Of a DNA stretch of 47,602 bases, positions 22,286 to 31,103 are shown piece by piece. The stretch spans positions 1 to 47,602 of IMG/VR virus record IMGVR_UViG_3300003885_000007; one strand, given 5' to 3'. The stretch comes from a virus. The notes under the pieces were generated by a model. The model was not told the DNA's origin and made no database searches. It saw only the letters and a list, made by a program, of their open reading frames with translations. Made by a program: the position numbers and the translations under genes. Each line of letters starts with the position of its first letter. Position 1 is the stretch's first letter.

Positions 22286-22896
22286 TGCTTAAGTGGGTGT
22301 TGTTACTTGTCCTGAGCAGCTCGCCTGCTCTGGGCAGTAGCTTTACAGATAAGATTCTAGATATTAATAATTGTATCCCTTTCTCAGTAACTTCATGGAT
22401 ACGCTCTTCTTCACGTAATGAAGCTGTAGGCGGAGTGGCTAATAGTAAGCATCTAAAGGGGCTCGCAGTTGACATAGTTCTAGATCATAGAGAAGATGCT
22501 CCACACCTAATAAGACTCTTAAAGGAAAAACAATTAAAATTTAAAATAGAGTCTAATCATATACACATATCAGGAGAGGAACATGATACCCCTAGAGATA
22601 ATCACCCTTCTGGGATCAACGATTCTGGGAGGAGTACTGAAGCTGTGGTCAAAGAAACAAGACTACGAGCAGATGAAACACCAACAGACGATGGAGGCTT
22701 TTGGAGCGACCTCAGCGGAAAGGCAGGAAATAAGGAACAATACGAACAAACGCTTTACTTGGACACGTCGTTTTATAGCGGTCACGGTAGTTCTTTCGGT
22801 TTTCGTGTTGCCGAAACTTGCCCCATTTCTGGATCTGGGAGTGGTCTATGGGTGGACGGAGTTCAGTCCCGGGTTCTTGTTCTTTACAGATGGTAA
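22285..22896 (+). CDS. Endolysin: exported M15-type peptidase with overprinted tail
   Basis: 203 aa. A signal peptide (MLKWVLLLVLSSSPALG) leads to a peptidase M15 domain. The zinc motif is SKHLKGLAVDIVL near residue 53 (SxHxxGxAxD) and SNHIHIS closes the site near residue 93. It should cut peptide cross-links of peptidoglycan. The catalytic domain ends near residue 100. The remaining 105 codons overlap the membrane protein gene at 22583 in another frame and show no domain. Confidence 0.8.
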   Translation: MLKWVLLLVLSSSPALGSSFTDKILDINNCIPFSVTSWIRSSSRNEAVGGVANSKHLKGLAVDIVLDHREDAPHLIRLLKEKQLKFKIESNHIHISGEEHDTPRDNHPSGINDSGRSTEAVVKETRLRADETPTDDGGFWSDLSGKAGNKEQYEQTLYLDTSFYSGHGSSFGFRVAETCPISGSGSGLWVDGVQSRVLVLYRW

Positions 22897-23017
22897 GTCA
22901 GAGTTGCTATGGCACCAAGTACAGGCCAGTAACATAGTGATTACTCCCCTAGACACTCATGCTGCCATGAGTATCATAGGTTTGTATTTTGGAGGGAGCC
23001 TAACAGGACACAAGTAA
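22583..23017 (+). CDS. Conserved phage membrane protein, holin-like
   Basis: 144 aa. A hydrophobic N-terminus (MIPLEIITLLGSTILGGVL) is followed by a charged helix, then a second segment (RRFIAVTVVLSVFVLPKLA) and a third (MSIIGLYFGGSLTG). The order and spacing resemble a membrane protein often found near phage lysis genes. A holin or lysis accessory role is inferred. AGGAG precedes the start. It ends adjacent to the opposite-strand stop. Confidence 0.7.
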   Translation: MIPLEIITLLGSTILGGVLKLWSKKQDYEQMKHQQTMEAFGATSAERQEIRNNTNKRFTWTRRFIAVTVVLSVFVLPKLAPFLDLGVVYGWTEFSPGFLFFTDGKSELLWHQVQASNIVITPLDTHAAMSIIGLYFGGSLTGHK

Positions 23018-23272
23018 TTATGTGTCTACGACTATAGTTCTTAATGTAACTGCTGCATAATAAAGGGGGGCTAAGACAAAGCCCTTCTTTAGCATCAGCA
23101 AGAAATAAATCCAATCAGCTCTAAAAGAACTAACAGGATTGAACTGTAGAAGCACGTCATGTACTACACAAGCATCTCTAATCCAGAAATCTGGAGCAAA
23201 GGTACATCCATCTGATGTATATCCTTGTTTAAGTTTCTGTGTAGTAAATTCAATAGCTTGGTTTAATGTCAC
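23018..23272 (-). CDS. Small protein with phospholipase A2-like CxxHD motif
   Basis: 84 aa, GTG start overlapping the previous stop (GTGA). SDGCTFAPDFWIRDACVVHD followed by FRADWIYFLLMLKKG resembles small phage proteins in which Cys-x-x-His-Asp recalls the PLA2 active site. The C-terminus is hydrophobic (LYYAAVTLRTIVV). It is last in the late operon, beside lysis genes, so a role in envelope disruption is conceivable. Confidence 0.6.
   Translation of the reverse strand: MTLNQAIEFTTQKLKQGYTSDGCTFAPDFWIRDACVVHDVLLQFNPVSSFRADWIYFLLMLKKGFVLAPLYYAAVTLRTIVVDT
23064..23089 (+). terminator. Probable rho-independent terminator for the plus-strand operon
   Basis: AAGGGGGGCT and AGCCCTTCTT can pair over about 10 bp (with two G-U pairs) around an AAGACAA loop, followed by T-rich sequence. 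It lies inside the opposite-strand gene, because the convergent genes have no space between them. Confidence 0.5.
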
Positions 23273-23445
23273 TTCTTTCTCCTAAATAATCTTTGTATTG
23301 TATCAGTCTCATATATACGGATGCATGTCCAGACAATAGTTAAGACTGCAGCAACCGCCGGTAAGCCTTCCATTAATGTAGCAACTAGTATTCCCACCGA
23401 TGTTCCGTCCCCTAAACCTTTTAATACTTCATAGTCATCACTCAT
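23269..23445 (-). CDS. Putative small holin, 58 aa
   Basis: One hydrophobic segment (GLPAVAAVLTIVWTCIRIY) lies between an acidic start (MSDDYEVLKGLGDG) and a basic tail (QRLFRRKK). The size and charge pattern match small class II or III phage holins. The start overlaps the stop of the large virion protein (ATGA) and the stop overlaps the next GTG. Confidence 0.65.
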   Translation of the reverse strand: MSDDYEVLKGLGDGTSVGILVATLMEGLPAVAAVLTIVWTCIRIYETDTIQRLFRRKK

Positions 23446-26400
23446 CGTGAGTACCTCTTTCTTGATGCATTCCTTCTAGCACCGCCTCTAGTTGTTTTCT
23501 TTCTTCTTACCTCTGTCTTTAGTTCCTCCATCAGTACCTTCTTGCCCGGAAAGACTTGGGTAGATACAGCTGCTCTAACTACAGGTTTAACAGATCCTTG
23601 TGAGACGCTGTTAATAGCCCCATGAGCAAGCTTGCCTACATCTCCTGCGAAAGGCCCGGCTAGATTCGCTAAGCTAGAGGTAGCTGAGTAAGCACTACTA
23701 GCCATCACATCTAGTGCTATTCCTAAACCCCCTACTGAGGTAAATCCCCGTAACACTCTCTTTAGCATAGTTAACTCAGAATCATCCCCTTTAACTAGTC
23801 TCCTGAACTCATCTACTGTCATCCCTACAGGAGTACCTACTAAAAGATAATTAAAGGCAGGCAGTAAGTTACCATTATAAGCAGGCTTTACTACATTCTC
23901 TTTAATAAAAGCTCCGTGCTGGAATGCAAATGATTTAAACTTAGTAAAGATTTTAGCATGAGGAGACTGCCACATAAGAGGGAGCCTATCTGCTGTATTC
24001 TTAAAGTTAATCTCATTACTGAATCTAAGGGCAGCTCGTAAAAGATCCCCTTCTGGAACTAGGTCTGATGCTAGATTACTAGTCAGTCCTATCTCTTCCA
24101 TCTGAGCCAGGATCTTGTCTGCTTTCTTTCCTATAATTTCACCAGAGTCTATTAGTGCTTTCTTTCCTAGTAAGTTCTCAGCATAAGCCTTGCCCATATT
24201 AGCAGCAAACTTTCTCTGGAACTGCTCTACTCTTAAGAAACCTGTAGCACGTAAGAACTGTGTAGGATTATTAAGGTACTCAAGAGCTGCAAACTTCCCA
24301 GTAACTTGTCTTCCTAAAATAGAGCTCCCTTCTGAGTACTCACCTAATGTCTGGAGTACAGTAGCTTCCATAGCTGCTCCCGACTCATCAGCAACAGCCT
24401 GCCCCTCCTCCTTAAAGGATTTAATTAACGATTTATAGGCAATCTTATACGTATCTATTGGATTAACTCTTCCTGATAAATAAGTAGTTCCATTAATCAA
24501 GGCCTGCCCAACATTAATAGACTGAGCTAACGTGAGTTTCAGGGTCTCAACTGCATTAACGGTTCCATAGAATCTACGTAGACCGTCCTCCATTAATAAT
24601 GAACTCATAATAGCATCTGCCTTAGAGTCCCCTACTGCATTATAGTACACCTGTCTCATGTAGTTAGCCTCTTTAGCTGTGAATTCTTCGCCTACTTTGT
24701 CTGCTAACTTCATTGCTAAAGAATCATCCGCCCCAAAAGCTTCTGCCATCTTAATGCGTCTAAACACATCATGGTAGTAACTGGTCAAAACAGCATGAGG
24801 ATTGTCTATAACAAAAGGATCTAGTATACTCTCATTCTTTACGTGTATCTTTTTATTATGCTCTAAGTGTGAGCTTCTCTTAGACTTACGATATACTCCA
24901 CGGCGCTCCCATAGCTTGGCAGCTTGTTCTCTAGATAGATAAAAACCTTTTTCACCTTTCTTAGATAGGTTAATAATCTTCTCAATAGTCTTTTCATTAT
25001 TGCCCATCACAGCAACTAAAGTCTTACGTAGGGAGTCTTCGTCCCATTCTTGCTTAGTAAATACTTCTAGCCACTTCTCTTTCCCTTCCTTAGATGATAA
25101 GAATGCCTCGTTATATACTCGCGGCCAATAACCTTTTTGCTTAGCCCGTTGTACTAACTTAAGTCCCTGCTTCTTATCAATAACTCCCGCTTTAATACTC
25201 TGGTTAATAGCTGAAACAAAGTCACGTTTAGTTACTTGTACTGCTCTCTTAATATTTTCTGGAAGGTTTCTCATAGGAACTTCATTACGCATTCCCTGAA
25301 TAAACACATCCTGCTCCTGCTTAGTCATCTTGTTAAGAAGTTTATCTGAGTCAGTAAGTAACTTAGCTGAGGCTAACTCCGCATTATCTATTGCAGCAGT
25401 AAGTCTTGCACTAAATACCTTACCAGTATTTCCTAGATGCTGGAACTTCATACGAGGCTGTGTAGCTATAGAAGCTGCATTTTTAATTATAGTATCTTCT
25501 GCCCATGTGCTCATTTTTCCTAAAGCTGTGTAGGACTTTCCTAGTGCCCAAGGCAGTCCCAGACCAATAGCAGCCCCTACCATAGCCCCTTCTTTCCCTT
25601 CCCACACGTAACCAAGTCCAGCCCCTCCAAGAGTGCTGCCCATATTCTGTAGTAACTTCTGGTCAATTCCCCCAGATTGTTTTAACATTCCCTTGAATTC
25701 GCCTAAGGTTTGCTGTTTCTTAGCCACTTCTCTTTTAAGCTGTCGTGTAATATCTGAATCTTCTAGGGGCGTGACAGCTCCTTTGCGTAGACGAGCCTCT
25801 GCATCAAATTTATTAACAAGGATCTGTGTTTCTACTCTTCCTTGCCGTGCTCGCTGCTCAAACATAGCGTCTATTTCTGCTTGTTTCTGCTTTACCTGTT
25901 CTATAGCCTTGAATTCAGCACGTAGTTCTGCATTAACTGAACTAGGTTTAGCCTTAACTGCTTGCTGTTGTGCGATGTCACGTAAGTCATCCTGTGTTCT
26001 AGCATACTTGTCAAAGAAAGATGTCATCTCTGGATCATCTTTAAGTGCATCCTGCATAGCAGCCTTACGTACATTCCTAGAATTTACCTCTTTACGATTA
26101 ATTCCTAGAGAGTCATTAATAGCATCTGCTAACTTAGAAGGGTCTCCTTCTGCTACTTTGTACTCAATCTGCTTCTCAATAATCTCTGCCTTAGATATAG
26201 GGATACCCTCAGCTTTTCTACCAGCTAACCACTTAGTAAAGGCACGTCCGCCTGCTTGTATAAGCCCTGCAGCAACTCCTCCTATAGCTGCTGCTATAGC
26301 AACGTCCTCTAGATCGACACTACCTTTAGTAGCTAACTGGTATGCCGTAGTATCGGCTGCCCCTAATGCTGCGCCTGTACCCATCACTGCTTTAACTCCT

Positions 26401-27080
26401 CCAGAGAAGGGTATCAACACAGTAGTAGGATCAGCTAAGGCAGAACCAAGCGCTCCTATTAATACAGCGCCGTCCTGAGCGTACTTAGTGTTGTGTATTT
26501 CAGGGAACTCTTTTGTTAGCTTCTCGTCACGTATTCGGTTTTGTAAACTAAGTGCCCCATCAATTACATCAGCTTCCTCCCATGTAGGAGGTCTCTGTTC
26601 TTTGTCTATAGCAGTAACCATAGCTTTAGAGTCATCAATAGCTTTGACTAGTTTAGGGTCAGGAGGAACATATCGCCATGACCATGCAGTGCCCTCTTTA
26701 ATCTCCATACGACCTAACGGTAACTGCCTTTCCATGAAATTAGCAGCGTTAGTAGTAAGGCCATCCATAGAGGCAAACCCGTACTGTATCTTTTCATACA
26801 AGCTCGGCTCTACAGTAGAATCACCTATAGCTCCTGCTTCTTCCCATGTAGGAGGACGATCCTCTTGCTCCCACGCAGGTCTCATATCCTTTTCTTTAGA
26901 CGCACTGATCTTAGGTACTTTTTTAACAGGGACAGGGGGGATGTATTCAACAGGTTCCTCGCCGTCAGGTGTCTGGTACTGTAAATCAGAAAGAGCTGCC
27001 GCAGCAGCCCTCTGTTCTGACACTGAGCTACCAAAACTGGCAGTCTTAGCTAGATCTTTTTCATAAGAACTTAAAGGCAT
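23442..27080 (-). CDS. Large internal virion (DNA ejection) protein, 1212 aa
   Basis: The largest gene of the window. The N-terminal part contains two similar segments (AWEQEDRPPTWEEAGAI near residue 70 and EQRPPTWEEADVIDG near 160). Ala/Gly-rich hydrophobic stretches follow (AVLIGALGSALADP and AIAAAIGGVAAGLI), which could insert into membranes. Long helical regions and a second small Gly-rich patch come later, then a basic tail (RRKKTTRGGARRNASRKRY). Size, composition and position resemble internal core or ejection proteins of T7-like phages. No transglycosylase motif is seen. Confidence 0.75.
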   Translation of the reverse strand: MPLSSYEKDLAKTASFGSSVSEQRAAAAALSDLQYQTPDGEEPVEYIPPVPVKKVPKISASKEKDMRPAWEQEDRPPTWEEAGAIGDSTVEPSLYEKIQYGFASMDGLTTNAANFMERQLPLGRMEIKEGTAWSWRYVPPDPKLVKAIDDSKAMVTAIDKEQRPPTWEEADVIDGALSLQNRIRDEKLTKEFPEIHNTKYAQDGAVLIGALGSALADPTTVLIPFSGGVKAVMGTGAALGAADTTAYQLATKGSVDLEDVAIAAAIGGVAAGLIQAGGRAFTKWLAGRKAEGIPISKAEIIEKQIEYKVAEGDPSKLADAINDSLGINRKEVNSRNVRKAAMQDALKDDPEMTSFFDKYARTQDDLRDIAQQQAVKAKPSSVNAELRAEFKAIEQVKQKQAEIDAMFEQRARQGRVETQILVNKFDAEARLRKGAVTPLEDSDITRQLKREVAKKQQTLGEFKGMLKQSGGIDQKLLQNMGSTLGGAGLGYVWEGKEGAMVGAAIGLGLPWALGKSYTALGKMSTWAEDTIIKNAASIATQPRMKFQHLGNTGKVFSARLTAAIDNAELASAKLLTDSDKLLNKMTKQEQDVFIQGMRNEVPMRNLPENIKRAVQVTKRDFVSAINQSIKAGVIDKKQGLKLVQRAKQKGYWPRVYNEAFLSSKEGKEKWLEVFTKQEWDEDSLRKTLVAVMGNNEKTIEKIINLSKKGEKGFYLSREQAAKLWERRGVYRKSKRSSHLEHNKKIHVKNESILDPFVIDNPHAVLTSYYHDVFRRIKMAEAFGADDSLAMKLADKVGEEFTAKEANYMRQVYYNAVGDSKADAIMSSLLMEDGLRRFYGTVNAVETLKLTLAQSINVGQALINGTTYLSGRVNPIDTYKIAYKSLIKSFKEEGQAVADESGAAMEATVLQTLGEYSEGSSILGRQVTGKFAALEYLNNPTQFLRATGFLRVEQFQRKFAANMGKAYAENLLGKKALIDSGEIIGKKADKILAQMEEIGLTSNLASDLVPEGDLLRAALRFSNEINFKNTADRLPLMWQSPHAKIFTKFKSFAFQHGAFIKENVVKPAYNGNLLPAFNYLLVGTPVGMTVDEFRRLVKGDDSELTMLKRVLRGFTSVGGLGIALDVMASSAYSATSSLANLAGPFAGDVGKLAHGAINSVSQGSVKPVVRAAVSTQVFPGKKVLMEELKTEVRRKKTTRGGARRNASRKRYSR

Positions 27081-27081
27081 A

Positions 27082-28098
27082 TCACTTTACTCGGTACATT
27101 GGCTTAGGAGGAGTCTCTCGTGTATCATACATCCAGCCTCCCCTCTCTTTAAGGTAGTTACTTACTAGTTTTTGAGTCCCCCACGTAGGATCCTCTAACT
27201 TGTACTCCCTAGAGATCATTTGTTCAGCTTTATTACGGCCATACTTAGCCTCAAGCTCTATCAGACGCTCTTCCACTTCAGCGTACCCTTCCGGGGCTAT
27301 AGGTACTTCAGTGTTTCCATCTTTATCTGTACTAAAGTTCCAAACAGAATTAGCAACACTGAAGGCTCTATCTTCTTTAGCCGTAACAGTCTTGATCCTA
27401 GTTAGGTCTTCTTTATTCTGAATCTTAGTACTCTTTGATTGTAATTTATTAAGCTTCTCTTGAGCGCCGGGAATACCATTAGTTACTGCCGCCTGTGCTC
27501 TAGAAATATCTCTTGATAAAGTAGCTGATGGATCTTCATTACGAGATTTATCATTACTCACCTCATCCTGTGCATCTATGAGTTTAGTCTTATTTCTCTC
27601 AGAAGGATTCTTAGCGTACTCAGCTATAGCTAGATCAAGCTCATGCCTATGCTTAAACTCTTTAGAAGATCCTTTCATATCAATAGGATTGCCTCTGTCT
27701 ATAGCATTTAACATCTTATATCCGTAAGCAGTGGCTGAGTTGTTCTTTGCAAGTTCCTGTGCCTTAGTCCATTTGCCCCACTCTTCTCTAGATTCAGTCT
27801 TAGGCAAAGACATTTTATATGCTCTTTCTCTAGCAGCCTCTTGTCCCAGCTTCTGCCTCATCTCATAATCTTGTTGCTGGCTAGCTCTCTTCTGTTTTTG
27901 GCGAGCAGCCTCGTCCTGCTCTCCTTGGCGAGCTCTCTTATCCTCATACCGGGACTGCTCTTCTTGCCTATCTTTTTGTTTATTATAAAAATCTAATCCT
28001 TGAGTAATAGCATTACCTATGCCCCAAGTATTAGCTTGCTGTATCTGTTGTAGTGTCTGTCCTGCTATAGGACTTACAAAGCCTCTGCCGCCTGCCAT
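27082..28098 (-). CDS. Internal virion-type helical protein, 338 aa
   Basis: Highly charged Gln/Arg/Lys/Glu-rich helical protein, with a long run of charged residues at 45-100 (DKRARQGEQDEAARQKQKRA). No recognised domain. Its place between two large virion proteins suggests an internal or ejection protein. Confidence 0.65.
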   Translation of the reverse strand: MAGGRGFVSPIAGQTLQQIQQANTWGIGNAITQGLDFYNKQKDRQEEQSRYEDKRARQGEQDEAARQKQKRASQQQDYEMRQKLGQEAARERAYKMSLPKTESREEWGKWTKAQELAKNNSATAYGYKMLNAIDRGNPIDMKGSSKEFKHRHELDLAIAEYAKNPSERNKTKLIDAQDEVSNDKSRNEDPSATLSRDISRAQAAVTNGIPGAQEKLNKLQSKSTKIQNKEDLTRIKTVTAKEDRAFSVANSVWNFSTDKDGNTEVPIAPEGYAEVEERLIELEAKYGRNKAEQMISREYKLEDPTWGTQKLVSNYLKERGGWMYDTRETPPKPMYRVK

Positions 28099-28099
28099 A

Positions 28100-28699
28100 T
28101 TATACCCCTACTAATGTTCCATTAATATATATTGTGTGATCTACTAGTGCAGATAAATCATCATTTAAGATAACCCCAAATAATTCAGAGGAATCTCCAT
28201 GTATAGCTAGTGGTATTGGCCAGTCAAACTCAACCATCGCGAAGTCATCGCCTGCCCCAAAATCTATCCTCATAAAATGTCCTCCATACTGAGTCCAAAT
28301 GCCGTGAGATTTTATAGTCTGTAGGGCTGTAAAGTCTTCTAATATTGTAGTACTTAGGTCTGTTCCTTGAGAGAGTACTATACGTATACCATTAGTTAGT
28401 GCTCCCCCGCCACCATACCCGGCCGCAGTAAACTTAGAATTATCATGGATATGTACGATCATTTTAGAAATTACAATAATCTCATTAGCTGCAGGCTTAA
28501 TGAAGAACTCTCCTGCATTTATTGAGTAATCCCCTACCATGCTCTGTGCTCCTGCTTTACTCCCAGTATCTGTTAGGAATTGATACACAGAAGTAGTAGC
28601 AGGATTTATAGTAGTAATAATCTGAGTGCCATCAGTAGAAACTAGGCACTCCTTAGGAAGATTAGTTACAGTCTTTCCTTGTATAAGTACGTTACTCAT
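28100..28699 (-). CDS. Virion structural protein, 199 aa
   Basis: Starts at ATG 28699 (MSNVLIQGKTVTN); the frame is open further upstream but overlaps the previous gene. Beta-rich with a Gly loop (YGGGGALTNGIRIVLSQG). It looks like a tail-associated jelly-roll type protein; the family is not recognised. Confidence 0.65.
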   Translation of the reverse strand: MSNVLIQGKTVTNLPKECLVSTDGTQIITTINPATTSVYQFLTDTGSKAGAQSMVGDYSINAGEFFIKPAANEIIVISKMIVHIHDNSKFTAAGYGGGGALTNGIRIVLSQGTDLSTTILEDFTALQTIKSHGIWTQYGGHFMRIDFGAGDDFAMVEFDWPIPLAIHGDSSELFGVILNDDLSALVDHTIYINGTLVGV

Positions 28700-28709
28700 A
28701 ATTTTATTC

Positions 28710-30680
28710 CTATACCGTAGCTGCGCCTGCTGCAAATAGGGCCGGATTAGCTGTTAATCCGCCAGCTATCATGCCACCAGCACCTAGTAATTGGTTTAAT
28801 GTACTAGTCCTTCCTGCACGTTTTGCATCTGCACGAGCTGCTCGATTAGTGAGTATCTGTGATTGGTTTGCCCCTAACGTATCTAGAGAGTTACCCAAGG
28901 AGTCTGTATAACTCTGGTTAGTGCCAGTTAAAGAGCCTAGGCGATTGTTATATATCTGTCCATAATCGGCCACAGTTGGCGTTAGGTTCTGTACATTACC
29001 TGTAGTATCTTGTAAGTTATCCATAGGATTAGTTACTTGCGCGCCGTACCTTCCTGAGAAATTAGCACCCCTACCAGAGAGTTCAGACAGCATACTTAGT
29101 CTCTGTGTACGTAAATTAGACGCACGATTATAAGCATTGCCATATTCCTGTGACCCAAGACCACTCATGTACCTAGCTAATTCTTTTTGTCCGCCACCAG
29201 TATTTAACGACCCTGAGGCACTTTGCTGGCGTAATGCAGCCTTTTCAGCTTCTCTCATCCTAAACTTATAGCCGGGATCATTAGCTAAGTCTACATTAAT
29301 GTCTGATCCTGCCAGTGACTCGTACTCGCCTGTAGCAGCATCTCCTTGAGAGATGTATGGACTGTAAATATCATTTATCTTAGTGTCATATTCTCCGGCA
29401 CGAGTATCTAGACCAGACTGATATGTTCCTGTCCTAGTATCTATTTGGTCTTGGTAATCACTAAGGTAGTCCCTAGCTTCTGTAGAACGTCTCTCGGTAT
29501 CATCTCGCCATTGTTCAGTAGTTTTAAGAATGTCACTACGCTGCTGTACCCTTCCCAGATCTGCAAGATTAATTTGGTTAGTAAATGTATCTGCAGCTAC
29601 CTCTTCTTGACTTCCTGTACGTATTTCAGTAGGGACATAGCTGCCATAATCAGGCAGGTCTCCTAGACCTGCAGCGGGCGTATCTTTAAACCTACTATTA
29701 TCTGGGCTATTAGGCCCTCTATTTGCATCAGGCATATCTGTGTCTCCTGTAGTACCTGTGTCTCCTGTAGTACCTGTGGTACCTGTAGTGCCTAAATCAG
29801 GTAATGTATTAGTAGGATCAAATCTTCCTTGCCCAACGTCTATTCCGGGGCGGGTATTTGTCCCTGTTGTACCTGTATCATTGTTTCTGTACGCAGGATT
29901 AGGATTATATGCATTTCCCCCTCCCGGCAAATCAGTAGGCCCAACAGCTCCTCCGTATTGATTTGTTATCATCCCTCTAGTAACAGGGATTAGTCCTGCC
30001 TGAGTCGCTGTGTCTCCTCCCGGACGACCACTGCCCGCACTATAGGCATCATTTACAGCATCTGTTGCTCTGTCAGTCATGTATGTAGGGTATGCACCAG
30101 AAGTTCCGTAGCTTCTATCGGATAAAGTAGCGTTAGGGCCTAAGTTACCTGCCTGAGCTGCATCATATGCAAGGCGCATATCTCGTGGCGAATTAATCCC
30201 AGCATACTTGCCGCGTATTTCTCCATACCCGGCAGGCCCGTCCACACCAAAACGCTGCAGGTACCAATTACTCATATCTGCATTTACAGTGTTATCACCT
30301 ACTTCAGGAGCAGTATTGTTTTGTTCATAAATCCCCTGTATGTACGCCTCTCCTCTAGCGTAGCTGGTAAGATCCCTAAAGGCTGCATTATCCCTTTTGC
30401 CTGCGTTACTAGCATCTAACTCCCTCTGTGCAAGCAGTGTTTCCTCCTCATTCATACCAGAAAACTGACCCTGTGCGACTTGTTCTTGTCCTTGTGTATA
30501 TCCTGAATCTATATTAGAGGGATCTTCTGGATTATAAAATTGACTAGTCTCTGGCAAGGTACCATTAGCAGAGAAATAGTCAAAGTCTTTTTGCCACTCA
30601 GCACTGTCCTCATAATTTGCCTGAGGAAGGTTTGTTAGTGCATAAAATAGTCTATCTTCTTGTGCTAGTTGGTTACTCAT
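28710..30680 (-). CDS. Virion protein with Gly/Thr-rich linker, 656 aa
   Basis: The N-terminal half is Asn/Gly/Tyr-rich and contains a low-complexity linker of Gly-Thr and Asp units near residue 305. The C-terminal half is helical (EKAALRQQSASGSLNTGGGQ) and ends in an Ala/Gly-rich hydrophobic segment (LLGAGGMIAGGLTANPALFA). Features fit an internal or ejection protein of a short-tailed phage. No enzymatic motif found. Confidence 0.65.
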   Translation of the reverse strand: MSNQLAQEDRLFYALTNLPQANYEDSAEWQKDFDYFSANGTLPETSQFYNPEDPSNIDSGYTQGQEQVAQGQFSGMNEEETLLAQRELDASNAGKRDNAAFRDLTSYARGEAYIQGIYEQNNTAPEVGDNTVNADMSNWYLQRFGVDGPAGYGEIRGKYAGINSPRDMRLAYDAAQAGNLGPNATLSDRSYGTSGAYPTYMTDRATDAVNDAYSAGSGRPGGDTATQAGLIPVTRGMITNQYGGAVGPTDLPGGGNAYNPNPAYRNNDTGTTGTNTRPGIDVGQGRFDPTNTLPDLGTTGTTGTTGDTGTTGDTDMPDANRGPNSPDNSRFKDTPAAGLGDLPDYGSYVPTEIRTGSQEEVAADTFTNQINLADLGRVQQRSDILKTTEQWRDDTERRSTEARDYLSDYQDQIDTRTGTYQSGLDTRAGEYDTKINDIYSPYISQGDAATGEYESLAGSDINVDLANDPGYKFRMREAEKAALRQQSASGSLNTGGGQKELARYMSGLGSQEYGNAYNRASNLRTQRLSMLSELSGRGANFSGRYGAQVTNPMDNLQDTTGNVQNLTPTVADYGQIYNNRLGSLTGTNQSYTDSLGNSLDTLGANQSQILTNRAARADAKRAGRTSTLNQLLGAGGMIAGGLTANPALFAAGAATV

Positions 30681-30683
30681 AAA

Positions 30684-31103
30684 TTAGTCCAGTGGATATA
30701 TTATATTTATATCGTAATATGTTCCTGTTGTATTTGCATTGTAGATAGTTACTGCCCCTGTAGGCATGATAACCAGTCTTCCTCCAGCGCCTCCAGCTAC
30801 ATCAGAGACTATTGCATATGAGTACTCTTTTATAGGAGAGTACTTTTTAGGTAGGGTAAATATAACAGTGCCGTCTGTTTCTGTTCCCGGAGTCAGCCTA
30901 CCATGTACGTGTACTGTGTTTGTTATAGGAAAGTATCTATACCCAAAATGCTTACTAGTGGCAGTTGTCCAGCTATTTTGAAATACAGGATTAGTACCAG
31001 TTCCCACATCTTTCCATACGTGGTAGTTCACATGATCAACTAATTGGTCTATAAATTTATCTCTTTGGTCAGGTAAATCAAAGTCTACTTTAGATGAGAT
31101 CAC
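30684..31103 (-). CDS. Virion structural protein, 139 aa
   Basis: Beta-rich protein. NTVHVHGRLTPGTETDGTV and FTLPKKYSP resemble small tail or fibre-tip domains. The start overlaps the stop of the hub protein by 4 bases. Confidence 0.6.
   Translation of the reverse strand: MISSKVDFDLPDQRDKFIDQLVDHVNYHVWKDVGTGTNPVFQNSWTTATSKHFGYRYFPITNTVHVHGRLTPGTETDGTVIFTLPKKYSPIKEYSYAIVSDVAGGAGGRLVIMPTGAVTIYNANTTGTYYDINIIYPLD

Noticed and set aside
22112-23017. A second endolysin or spanin pair in the small genes at 22112 and 22583
   Set aside because: No muramidase or lipobox pattern is present; only the M15 peptidase has a catalytic motif.
25633-26478. Long plus-strand frames inside the virion operon (also 26488-27066, 42983-43441)
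   Set aside because: They are antisense shadows of well-supported minus-strand genes, with Ser/Leu/Cys-rich composition and no ribosome sites.
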